Source: JAFNAG01 sp041501225
GTDB taxonomy: Bacteria > Acidobacteriota > UBA6911
NCBI GenBank assembly: GCA_041501225.1
Contig: JBGQNR010000006.1
Coordinates: forward strand, 1 to 64,000
Length of the DNA stretch: 64,000 bases
Direction of reading: 5' to 3'
A program made the translations under genes and the position numbers. Shown in pieces: positions 57,296 to 64,000 of this stretch (position 1 is its first letter; the number at the start of each line of letters is the position of its first letter). The notes beneath the pieces are model-generated. The model ran no database searches. It was not told the origin of the DNA and saw only the letters and a program-made list of their open reading frames with translations.

Positions 57296-57718
57296 TCACA
57301 CGCCCGAGGAGCGCAGTCGTCGCTTCGTTCTTAAAAACTGAATCCAGCAGCCCACGGCGATGGCCAGGCAGGTGGAGGCGAATTCCGGGGCGTCACGCAG
57401 CATGAACCAGACCAGGCCTTTGGAACTGAAAACTGCGCTCATAGGGAAGAGGGTGAACGTGATCGCCAGCGCGAGCCACAGGGAACGAAGTCGGAGCGAT
57501 CCTCTTGTCTTGATCAGAGTTTCGAGCTCGTGGTCCTGCCGCAAAGGCGCGGATGGCGGCACGGCGAACAGGTCTGCATCCTTTTGTTCTTCGGCCAGAC
57601 GTGCAAACTCGGGATCCTGGGCAAAGAACTCCTCCACCAGTGCGCGGCTGTCCGCGCTCGCTTCCTTGGCATAGTAGGCTGGGAGAAGATCAGTTATCAC
57701 ATCGCGTGTTACTTTCAT
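57296..57718 (-). CDS. Probable anti-sigma factor membrane protein
   Basis: 140 aa, co-encoded with the ECF sigma gene by a 4-base ATGA overlap; AAGGAG precedes the ATG. The N-terminal part (VTRDVITDLLPAYYAKEASA, DSRALVEEFFAQDPEFARLA) is like cytoplasmic anti-sigma domains, but the Zn-binding His-x3-Cys-x2-Cys motif is missing. Two hydrophobic segments follow (about 78-98 and 110-128). It probably holds the sigma factor at the membrane until a signal arrives. Confidence 0.75.
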   Translation of the reverse strand: MKVTRDVITDLLPAYYAKEASADSRALVEEFFAQDPEFARLAEEQKDADLFAVPPSAPLRQDHELETLIKTRGSLRLRSLWLALAITFTLFPMSAVFSSKGLVWFMLRDAPEFASTCLAIAVGCWIQFLRTKRRLRSSGV

Positions 57719-58224
57719 TGGACTCCTTCGATGGATTGCTCATCTGGTGACGCACATTTCCGCGCTGCGGCCAGCTTCAGCCTGGTGCGGTGGATTTTGA
57801 CTTTGACGGTCGCCACAGAAACATTCAGGACGCGCGCGATTTCCTCGTAGGGCATGCCATGCTGGGCGCGCATCAAGATGGCAGCCCTGTCCACCTCCGG
57901 CAGATCCTGCAGCAGTTTCAACACGGCCCGCAGCTCGGATTTGTAGTGCGCCCGCATCTCCGGACTGAGACCGGGTTCCGGGAGTTCCGGGTCGATCTCC
58001 ACGCGGCGCTTTCCTGCGCGTTGCTGATCGATGCAGAGGTGTCGCACAATGGCGAACAGATACGCCTTCACGGTCTGCATCCGGACCGGTTCATCTGCGG
58101 CCCACAAGCGGACAAAGGTCTCGGAAGCAATGTCCTCCGCCAGCGTCGGATCGCCGCACAGATATAGGGCGAAGCGATAAACATCCCGAGCATACCGTTC
58201 GTAAATCGCCTGGAAATCCGTCAT
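57715..58224 (-). CDS. ECF-type RNA polymerase sigma factor
   Basis: About 169 aa from ATG 58224 (MTDFQAIYERYARDVYRFAL; GAGGGT upstream), with region 2 DPTLAEDIASETFVRLWAAD and VKAYLFAIVRHLCIDQQR, and region 4 LPEVDRAAILMRAQHGMPYE and EIARVLNVSVATVKVKIHRT. ECF sigma factors direct transcription of stress or envelope genes and often activate their own operon. The paired anti-sigma overlaps its stop. The regulon cannot be told from sequence. Confidence 0.93.
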   Translation of the reverse strand: MTDFQAIYERYARDVYRFALYLCGDPTLAEDIASETFVRLWAADEPVRMQTVKAYLFAIVRHLCIDQQRAGKRRVEIDPELPEPGLSPEMRAHYKSELRAVLKLLQDLPEVDRAAILMRAQHGMPYEEIARVLNVSVATVKVKIHRTRLKLAAARKCASPDEQSIEGVQ

Positions 58225-58443
58225 TGGACCCTCATCGCCGACCAGCCGTGCGCAATCGATCGCATACATTACGTGGCAACATCAAAAAAGTTACAGAGGG
58301 AATATTTCGGGAAGCGATTTCGCGGCCCAAGCTCTCAACTATCTGTGATCAAAGCTTTTATTGATTTGCAGGCATAAGCGGTATTGGCCGTAGCGAAGCG
58401 TTACGCCCCGGCAGCGAAATAGACGGAATCAGAGTTGCCCGCG

Positions 58444-58560
58444 TCATCGCCCTTTGTGAACATCGTGATGGCACTGCTGACAATCCATCTTGGCAGAGAC
58501 GTTTTTCTCAAAATCCGTTCTTCCACAGGCCTCTCCTTCAAGACGGGCCTTTATCGGCCG
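58444..58560 (-). pseudogene. Possible fragment of a multihaem cytochrome c
   Basis: Minus-strand frame ending at 58444 reads TDFEKNVSAKMDCQQCHHDV then HKGR and stops. CQQCH is a haem-attachment CxxCH motif, and CxxCHxDVHKG is a recurring phrase in large multihaem cytochrome c proteins. No second haem motif or signal peptide is present, so at most this is a relic. The remaining 58225-58898 spacer holds a repeat copy (58624-58667) and nothing else I can identify. Confidence 0.3.
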
Positions 58561-58623
58561 ATCAAAGATCCTCATGAGCACGACGATTGTATTCGACAAA
58601 CCACCAAAAATGAAAGGAACCTC

Positions 58624-58667
58624 CAAGTGGGCGCCGTGCGCTGCACAGCGCTCAAGATATATGAATA
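58624..58667 (+). repeat. Dispersed intergenic repeat, partial copy 4
   Basis: CAAGTGGGCGCCGTGCGCTG followed by CACAGCGCTCAAG and ATATATGAATA corresponds to the first half of the copy at 19920-20000. The GC-rich 3' half is absent. Confidence 0.55.
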
Positions 58668-58898
58668 GCGATTTCCTTGCCAGGCACAGCCAGATTTGGA
58701 TCATCAGAGATCCTCTCGCCTCGAAGCTTCAATGTGATTTCGCTTGCTCACGTGCCGGTTGTGGATTTATGGTCGCTTGAAATAACAAGGGCGCGCCTCA
58801 ACACCGTTTCTCGCCCTAACTGTGCGGTGCTTGTGCCGTCGCCCAAGGTCGACCGCATTCGGCGGAGCCGATTCAGTCGCCGACATGTTGGAGGTAAA

Positions 58899-59855
58899 AT
58901 GGGAATATTGACCAGCGATTTTCGATGCGGCCTACGCGTACTGCGCTGGAATCCGGCGATTGTGGCGATCATTGTTTCTGCCCTTGCGCTGGTCGTGATC
59001 ATGGGGCGCGCCGGCGCGCCGGGCGAAGAGCGCCGGGCTGCGGGTTTGGAGCAGCGTGCCGAGGCTTCCCAGTCTGCACAGGCTTATCCCGGCTACATGC
59101 TCGCGTGGGCCGACGAGTTCGATCGCGACGGTCGACCCGACCCGGCGAACTGGACATACGAGACGGGTTTCGTGCGCAACCAGGAATTGCAGTGGTATCA
59201 GCCCGACAACGCCCGCGTCGAGAACGGGATGTTGATCATCGAAGCGCGCCGCGAGCGCAAGGCCAATGCCAACTACCAGGCCGGCTCGAGCGACTGGAGG
59301 CGCAACCGCGAATTTGCCGAATACACTTCATCCAGCCTTACCACGCGCGGTTTGCACCAGTGGCAATACGGCCGCATCGAGATGCTCGCGCGCATCGACA
59401 CCCGGGCGGGCATGTGGCCCGCCTTCTGGACGCTTGGCGTCAGCGGCGGGTGGCCGCGCAACGGCGAGGTGGACATCATGGAATTCTACCGCGGCGATTT
59501 GCTGGCCAATGCGGCCTGGGGCTCCGCCCAGCGTGGTCAGGCGGCATGGAACGACATGCGCAAGCCCATCAACACATTTGGTGACCCGGATTGGTCCCAC
59601 CAATTCCACATCTGGCGCATGGATTGGGACGAGAACCGCATCCAGCTCTACGTAGACAATCAACTGCTCAACGATGTTGACCTGAGCAAGACCATCAATC
59701 AGGACGGCACGAGCATAAACCCTTTCCACCAGCCGCATTATCTGATTGTCAACCTTGCCATTGGCGGCCAGGGGGGAGACCCGTCCGCCACCGAGTTCCC
59801 TGCAAAGTATGAGGTCGACTACATCCGCGTGTACCGCAAGGAAAGCGTGGAATAG
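58899..59855 (+). CDS. Secreted/membrane-anchored GH16 beta-glucanase
   Basis: 318 aa from ATG 58899 with GGAGGT 5 nt upstream. Residues about 17-36 form a signal or anchor (NPAIVAIIVSALALVVIMGR). The GH16 domain follows: LAWADEFDRDGRPDPANWTY, ELQWYQPDNARVENGMLIIE, the catalytic EVDIMEF (Glu-x-Asp-x-x-Glu), HQFHIWRMDWDENRIQLYVD and YLIVNLAIGG. Laminarinase-like enzymes of this group cut beta-1,3(-1,4)-glucans. Stands alone, followed by a small membrane protein gene after 54 bp. Confidence 0.94.
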   Translation: MGILTSDFRCGLRVLRWNPAIVAIIVSALALVVIMGRAGAPGEERRAAGLEQRAEASQSAQAYPGYMLAWADEFDRDGRPDPANWTYETGFVRNQELQWYQPDNARVENGMLIIEARRERKANANYQAGSSDWRRNREFAEYTSSSLTTRGLHQWQYGRIEMLARIDTRAGMWPAFWTLGVSGGWPRNGEVDIMEFYRGDLLANAAWGSAQRGQAAWNDMRKPINTFGDPDWSHQFHIWRMDWDENRIQLYVDNQLLNDVDLSKTINQDGTSINPFHQPHYLIVNLAIGGQGGDPSATEFPAKYEVDYIRVYRKESVE

Positions 59856-59909
59856 GATCAAAATCCGTATTCTGGACTATTCGTCAACTCGTATGAAAGG
59901 GAGGCGCTG

Positions 59910-60428
59910 ATGAACGAGAATCCAATATACAAGGCACCTGTCAGCCCGGAACAGGGCGGAATTGCCAGTGTGGATGTCACTCTGAACTCCAAGGCCCAGC
60001 AGTATCTCGACCAAACCTTACCTTGGGTCCGATTCATTTCAATTCTCACGTTTGTGTGCGCAGGTCTGATGATTCTAGTGGGTTTTGGCATGATGCTCGC
60101 GGGCATGGCAGGCAGGCTTGCTCCCGCCAGCGTCGACGTAGGGCCGGGCACCTTTCCCGGGACGATCGCCGGCGTTTTTGTCGGTCTGATCTATCTGGTG
60201 ATGGCGGGTGTGTACATAGCACCCGGCGTATTCCTCTCGCGCTATGCCACAGCAATCAAGTTTCTGAGATCAAACCGCACGGCAGAGGCTCTCGAAAACG
60301 CTCTGAAACACCAGAAATCCTTCTGGCGCTACATTGGCATCGTGGCTGTTATCGGCCTGGTAATTATCGTACTTGGCTTGGTAGTTTTCCTGATGGTAAT
60401 GAGTTTCCTTCTTACCCGGCGGTTTTGA
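59910..60428 (+). CDS. Small membrane protein of unknown function (DUF5362-like)
   Basis: 172 aa, GGGAGG before the ATG. Three to four hydrophobic segments (RFISILTFVCAGLMILVGFG, PGTIAGVFVGLIYLVMAGVY, IGIVAVIGLVIIVLGLVVFL), with the polar segment RYATAIKFLRSNRTAEALEN between helices. This layout is that of DUF5362-type proteins. No enzymatic motif. Function unknown. Confidence 0.7.
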   Translation: MNENPIYKAPVSPEQGGIASVDVTLNSKAQQYLDQTLPWVRFISILTFVCAGLMILVGFGMMLAGMAGRLAPASVDVGPGTFPGTIAGVFVGLIYLVMAGVYIAPGVFLSRYATAIKFLRSNRTAEALENALKHQKSFWRYIGIVAVIGLVIIVLGLVVFLMVMSFLLTRRF

Positions 60429-60511
60429 ACCGCAATGGCGAGGCCTTTTCCAGTTGCCTCTGATGTCCGGTCAAGATGCAAATGGCCCCAACTCGGAATG
60501 GAGGTTCTTCT

Positions 60512-62557
60512 ATGCGCAGATTTGCAGCCCTTGTCGTACTGGCCGCGTGCGTCGCCAATCTCTCCTTTGCCGGCAGCCCGGCTGCGGCCCAGGCGTCCAA
60601 GCGCCCAATTACACTCGACGACATGACCCGGTTGAAGAGCGTCGGCGATCCGCAGGTCTCGCCCGACGGCAGGTGGGTGGCATATTCGGTGAGCACAGTG
60701 GATGCGGAAAAGGAGCGCCGTGACTCCGATTTATGGATGATCAGTTGGGATGGCAGCCAGAAGATCCGGCTTACCGCTGCCGCCGACAGCAGCGAGAGCC
60801 AGCCTCGCTGGAGCCCGGACAACCGTTATCTCGCCTTCCTGGCGTCGCGCGGCGACGACGAGGAAAAAAAGAAGGGCGCGCAGGTTTGGCTGCTGAACCG
60901 CACCGGGGGGGAAGCACAGAAGCTCACCGATACCAAAGGCGGAATTTCCGATTTTTCCTGGTCGCCGGACAGCAAGCGCCTCGTTCTGGTCGTCAACGAT
61001 TTTGATCCTGCATCTGAGCCGGAAAAAATAGAGGGCTGGAAGCGCAAAACCAAGCCGCCCATCGTCATCGACCGCTACCACTTCAAGCAGGACCGGGAAG
61101 GCTACCTGGAATCGCTCCGCACGCATCTCTCGCTGTTCGACGTCGAAGCGCGCAAAGCGGAAGTGCTCACCTCCGGTCGTTTCGAGGAAGGGTCCCCGGC
61201 CTGGTCGCCAGACGGACGGTCGTTAGCCTTCGTCAGCAATCGCAGTGCGGACCCGGACCGCAACGATGATTCGAATGTGTATGTTATCGAGGCCAAGGCC
61301 GGAGCGGAACCGCGTCAGCTGACCACCTACCCGGGTCCGGATGGAGGCCGGCCGGCGTGGAGTCCCGACGGACGGTATATCGCGTATCTCCAAGGCGACG
61401 AGACGCGCTATGCGGCCTACAACATGAACAAGCTTACCGTAGTGCCTGCCGCGGGCGGACCGGCCCAGGTCCTGACCGCCGGCCTCGACCGCGGTGTCTC
61501 AGGCCCGCTCCTATGGACGGCGGACTGCCGGAGCCTGCTGTTTATCATCGCCGACGACCGCACTTCGTACGTGGGACGGACGACGATAGCGGGGGATCGG
61601 GTGGAGAAGGTCACAACCGGCCGTCGTGCTGTATCCTCAATCTCGCGACGGGACGACGCCTCATTTGCCTTGCTGTCGGCAACTGCCAACGAACCGGGCG
61701 AAGTCTACGCGTTTGAAAACGGGACGCTGCGCCGACTCTCGCATGAAAATGATTCCTTGTTCGCCGAGCTGCAACTCGGGACCACGGAGGACTTCACCTC
61801 CAGCAGCAAAGACGGCACGGAAGTTCACGGCCTCATGGTGAAACCAGCTTCCTTTGCATCGGGCCGGAAATACCCGATGTTGCTCCTCATCCATGGCGGA
61901 CCCGATGGCCAGGATGAGCATTCGTTCAGTTTTGACCGTCAGTTTTTTGCCGCCAACGGGTACGTTGTGATTTCGGTCAACTACCGCGGTAGCTCGGGGC
62001 GGGGATCCGCATTCCAAAAGGCGATCTATGCAGACTGGGGCAACAAGGAGGTCGTGGATCTTTTGGGCGCGGTCGACTACATGGTCGCAAACGGGATCGC
62101 AGATCCGAACCGGCTGGGTATCGGCGGCTGGAGCTATGGCGGCATTCTCACGGACTACACGATTGCCGCGGATCCACGCTTCAAGGCGGCCGTGAGCGGC
62201 GCGAGCAGTGCACTGCAGCTCTCGATGTATGGCAGCGATCAGTATATCCTGCAGTATGAACTGGAGATCGGACCTCCGTGGAAAAGCAAAGACCTGTGGG
62301 TGAAACTTTCGTACCCCTTCTTCCAGGCGGATCGTATTAAAACGCCGACGCTGTTTCTCTCCGGCGACAGGGATTTCAACGTGCCCACGATCGGTGTCGA
62401 GCAGATGTACCAGGCACTCAAGAGCCTCGGCGTGGATACGCAGCTGATCATTTATCCGGGCCAGTTCCACGGCATCACGATGCCCAGCTATATGCGCGAC
62501 CGGCTGCAACGCTACCTGGCCTGGTTCAACAAGTATCTGACGCCGGGCAAACCGTGA
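60512..62557 (+). CDS. Secreted S9 prolyl-oligopeptidase-type peptidase
   Basis: 681 aa from ATG 60512 (MRRFAALVVLAACVANLSFA, signal peptide; GGAGG upstream). About residues 35-400 form a TolB/PD40 propeller (VSPDGRWVAYSV, WSPDNRYLAFLA, WSPDGRSLAFVS, WSPDGRYIAYLQ). The C-terminal alpha/beta hydrolase has the nucleophile Ser in IGGWSYGGILTDY, Asp in FLSGDRDFNVPT and His in YPGQFHGITMP. Cleaves dipeptides or oligopeptides. The propeller resembles the remnant at 8825-10534 in its PDG-type blades. Confidence 0.94.
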   Translation: MRRFAALVVLAACVANLSFAGSPAAAQASKRPITLDDMTRLKSVGDPQVSPDGRWVAYSVSTVDAEKERRDSDLWMISWDGSQKIRLTAAADSSESQPRWSPDNRYLAFLASRGDDEEKKKGAQVWLLNRTGGEAQKLTDTKGGISDFSWSPDSKRLVLVVNDFDPASEPEKIEGWKRKTKPPIVIDRYHFKQDREGYLESLRTHLSLFDVEARKAEVLTSGRFEEGSPAWSPDGRSLAFVSNRSADPDRNDDSNVYVIEAKAGAEPRQLTTYPGPDGGRPAWSPDGRYIAYLQGDETRYAAYNMNKLTVVPAAGGPAQVLTAGLDRGVSGPLLWTADCRSLLFIIADDRTSYVGRTTIAGDRVEKVTTGRRAVSSISRRDDASFALLSATANEPGEVYAFENGTLRRLSHENDSLFAELQLGTTEDFTSSSKDGTEVHGLMVKPASFASGRKYPMLLLIHGGPDGQDEHSFSFDRQFFAANGYVVISVNYRGSSGRGSAFQKAIYADWGNKEVVDLLGAVDYMVANGIADPNRLGIGGWSYGGILTDYTIAADPRFKAAVSGASSALQLSMYGSDQYILQYELEIGPPWKSKDLWVKLSYPFFQADRIKTPTLFLSGDRDFNVPTIGVEQMYQALKSLGVDTQLIIYPGQFHGITMPSYMRDRLQRYLAWFNKYLTPGKP

Positions 62558-62590
62558 GGAGGTTTTCTCAACGGAAGGACAATTGCCGGT

Positions 62591-63103
62591 ATGCCTGCGA
62601 ATATTGAAATCAAAGCCCGCATCGGAGACCTGGCTGCCTTCAAGAAACGCGCAATGTCGCTCAGCAATAGCCAGGTGGAGATCATCCCGCAGGAAGACAT
62701 CTTCTTCCACACCCCTCAGGGGCGATTAAAGCTGAGGATCCTGGCTCCCGATTACGCTCAGTTGGTCTACTACACGCGCAGCGATGCCGCGGGGCCCAAA
62801 CGGTCCGAATATCTGATCCATGAGATTAAAGAGTCTGAAGCGCTGAAGACTCTACTGGGTCGAGCTCTGGGGGTGCGAGGAGTCGTCCGCAAGACGCGTC
62901 ACCTCTTCAAGGTCGGTCAAACTCGCGTGCATCTCGATGAGGTAGACGGCCTGGGGACGTTTGTTGAGCTGGAGGTTATACTCCGGCAAGGCCAGAGCGA
63001 TGCGGAGGGGCAGGCGATTGCGGAAGATCTGATGGGAAAGCTCGGTATCAAGGCTGAAGATTTGATGGAGGGCGCCTATATGGATCTGATCGAAGGAAGA
63101 TGA
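62591..63103 (+). CDS. CYTH-domain protein (class IV adenylate cyclase-like)
   Basis: 170 aa. The CYTH fold begins with the acidic-basic motif NIEIKAR; further text TPQGRLKLRILAPDYAQLVYY, KTRHLFKVGQTRVHLDEVDG and GTFVELEVIL fits CyaB-like/thiamine-triphosphatase-like proteins that bind triphosphate in an acidic tunnel. Product could be cAMP or hydrolysed inorganic or thiamine triphosphate. Its stop overlaps the ATG of the next gene (ATGA). Confidence 0.9.
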   Translation: MPANIEIKARIGDLAAFKKRAMSLSNSQVEIIPQEDIFFHTPQGRLKLRILAPDYAQLVYYTRSDAAGPKRSEYLIHEIKESEALKTLLGRALGVRGVVRKTRHLFKVGQTRVHLDEVDGLGTFVELEVILRQGQSDAEGQAIAEDLMGKLGIKAEDLMEGAYMDLIEGR

Positions 63104-64000
63104 TGCCATCGAGAGTGAAATTGTATCCCTGGTTGCTTTGGATTGCATTGATCCTCCAGGGACTGCTGTTCATCAGCACGACGGCGATCTGGGAGGGTTT
63201 CGACGAACCTTTTCACTACGCCTATATTCAATTTCTGGCCGAAACCGGCACCCTGCCCGTCTATGGCAAGGCGCTGGTATCGCGAGAGCTGACCCGCTCT
63301 TTCGAACTGGCGCCCCTTTCCATACCGTTGAACTCCATCCTGGCCTCACGGTATAGGGCTTTTGCATCGTACTGGCAGCTTTCTGACGAGGAACGCGCGG
63401 CAAGAGCGCGGGCTCTGCGCCAAATCAAGGCGGAAGATCGTGCGGTCGCCGATACCAAGGCTTCGATAAGCAACTACGAAGTCCACCAGGCCCCGCTCTA
63501 TTACCTGATATCCGTTCCAGTCTACCGGATGTGTTCCCATTTCGAATTGCCGACGCGGGTGTTCTGCTTGCGTTTTTTTTCGTTGTTGATTGGTTCGTCG
63601 ACCCTCTTCGCGGCATACGCAGCGGCACGCCGGGCGCTCCCGGGGCTTCGTGGTCCGCACACGGTTGCATTTATTATCGCTCTCATGCCCATGGTGCCCG
63701 GTACGATTGCGCGCATTTCCAATGATGCGCTTGCGGTGCCCTTAGGCGCTCTCGCGGCATTTCTCATTATCGATTACTTCACGTCGGCTCGGGAACGCAG
63801 GAGGGCAATTCAGATTGGAATGGTCCTAGGTTTGGGCTTGTTGAGCAAAGCCTATTTCCTGACGATTGCGGTCGCCGTCGTGGCCGCCTTTGCAGTTGCA
63901 GTCTACAAGTCGGAGGATAAAAAACGGCTATTGCGCCACCTGGCACTCGTACTGGGATTGGCTGTGGCCCTCAGCGGCTGGTGGTATGCACGCAACTACA
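63100..64000 (+). CDS. Multi-spanning membrane protein, GT-C glycosyltransferase-like (3' end beyond window)
   Basis: Open to the window end, about 300 codons. ATG 63100 overlaps the CYTH stop. First helix WLLWIALILQGLLFISTTAI is followed by WEGFDEPFHYAYIQFL, whose acidic residues just after TM1 match the conserved loop acidic site of GT-C (PMT/ArnT/DUF2142-like) transferases. Further helices include FFSLLIGSSTLFAAYAA, VAFIIALMPMVPGTIARIS and ALAVPLGALAAFLII. Lipid-linked sugar transfer to protein or lipid is likely; the acceptor is unknown. Incomplete. Confidence 0.72.
   Translation, partial: MMPSRVKLYPWLLWIALILQGLLFISTTAIWEGFDEPFHYAYIQFLAETGTLPVYGKALVSRELTRSFELAPLSIPLNSILASRYRAFASYWQLSDEERAARARALRQIKAEDRAVADTKASISNYEVHQAPLYYLISVPVYRMCSHFELPTRVFCLRFFSLLIGSSTLFAAYAAARRALPGLRGPHTVAFIIALMPMVPGTIARISNDALAVPLGALAAFLIIDYFTSARERRRAIQIGMVLGLGLLSKAYFLTIAVAVVAAFAVAVYKSEDKKRLLRHLALVLGLAVALSGWWYARNY

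Noticed and set aside
58435..58780. Overlapping plus-strand frames in the sigma-GH16 spacer
   Set aside because: No ribosome site, no recognisable homology, and part of the sequence is a dispersed repeat copy.

Overview
The window looks like chromosomal DNA of a GC-rich, probably Gram-negative soil-type bacterium, most likely a member of the Acidobacteriota. This is an inference from gene content, not from a marker gene: several large secreted peptidases (two M14, a CocE-type S15-like hydrolase, an S9 with a TolB-like propeller), a VPS10/BNR-repeat secreted protein, DUF1080, DUF3526-type ABC-2 permeases, split MacB-type and RND exporters, and glycine/arginine-rich linkers in exported proteins. 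No rRNA, tRNA or CRISPR array was seen.

Layout. 1-3615: three tandem ABC-2 permeases, the first cut by the window edge and the third with a probable frameshift at its N-terminus. 3806-6683: a sigma-54-type response regulator and its soluble histidine kinase, next to the wreck of a TRAP transporter gene. 6778-10534: a mosaic of broken pieces (TRAP DctM, the C-terminus of an IS91-like transposase, a DinB N-terminus, an XRE regulator C-terminus, a 5'-truncated TolB-like propeller) around one intact AT-rich P-loop kinase, bounded by two direct repeats of about 150 bp. 10668-22847: exported hydrolases and propellers. 22901-23526: a PIN/AbrB toxin-antitoxin pair. 23618-29618: an L-rhamnose/L-fucose catabolic cluster (rhaA, MFS transporter, rhaB, fucI). 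30221-35603: inosine-guanosine kinase, a small secreted protein, a DAO-family oxidoreductase, and a DedA-DUF2156 fusion. 36492-39943: a KimA-like potassium importer followed by two RCK (TrkA-type) proteins. 40039-47595: CDGSH protein, rubredoxin-fused oxidoreductase, GH63-like glucosidase, zwf and PIN-PhoH. 48241-56481: a MacAB-like exporter divergent from an AcrAB-like RND pump. 56509-64000: methyltransferase, ECF sigma/anti-sigma pair, GH16 glucanase, small membrane protein, S9 peptidase, CYTH protein and the start of a GT-C-like membrane protein.

Together the genes suggest a heterotroph that degrades proteins and polysaccharides outside the cytoplasm. BNR-4, DUF1080, GH16 and GH63 proteins may release sugars, the rhamnose/fucose genes take two deoxysugars inward, and two export systems handle toxic or envelope molecules.

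The intergenic DNA is unusually rich in structured repeats. There are three long hairpins of about 90-100 bp carrying a GGGG(T/A)CAGG-like end motif, two of which abut truncated genes. There is a dispersed repeat of about 80 bp in four places, a nested four-tier inverted repeat of about 460 bp, and a smaller related palindrome. These repeats, the IS91 remnant and the repeat-bounded mosaic are the least ordinary parts of the window. The KimA-RCK operon and the DedA-DUF2156 fusion are the most interesting protein-level observations.
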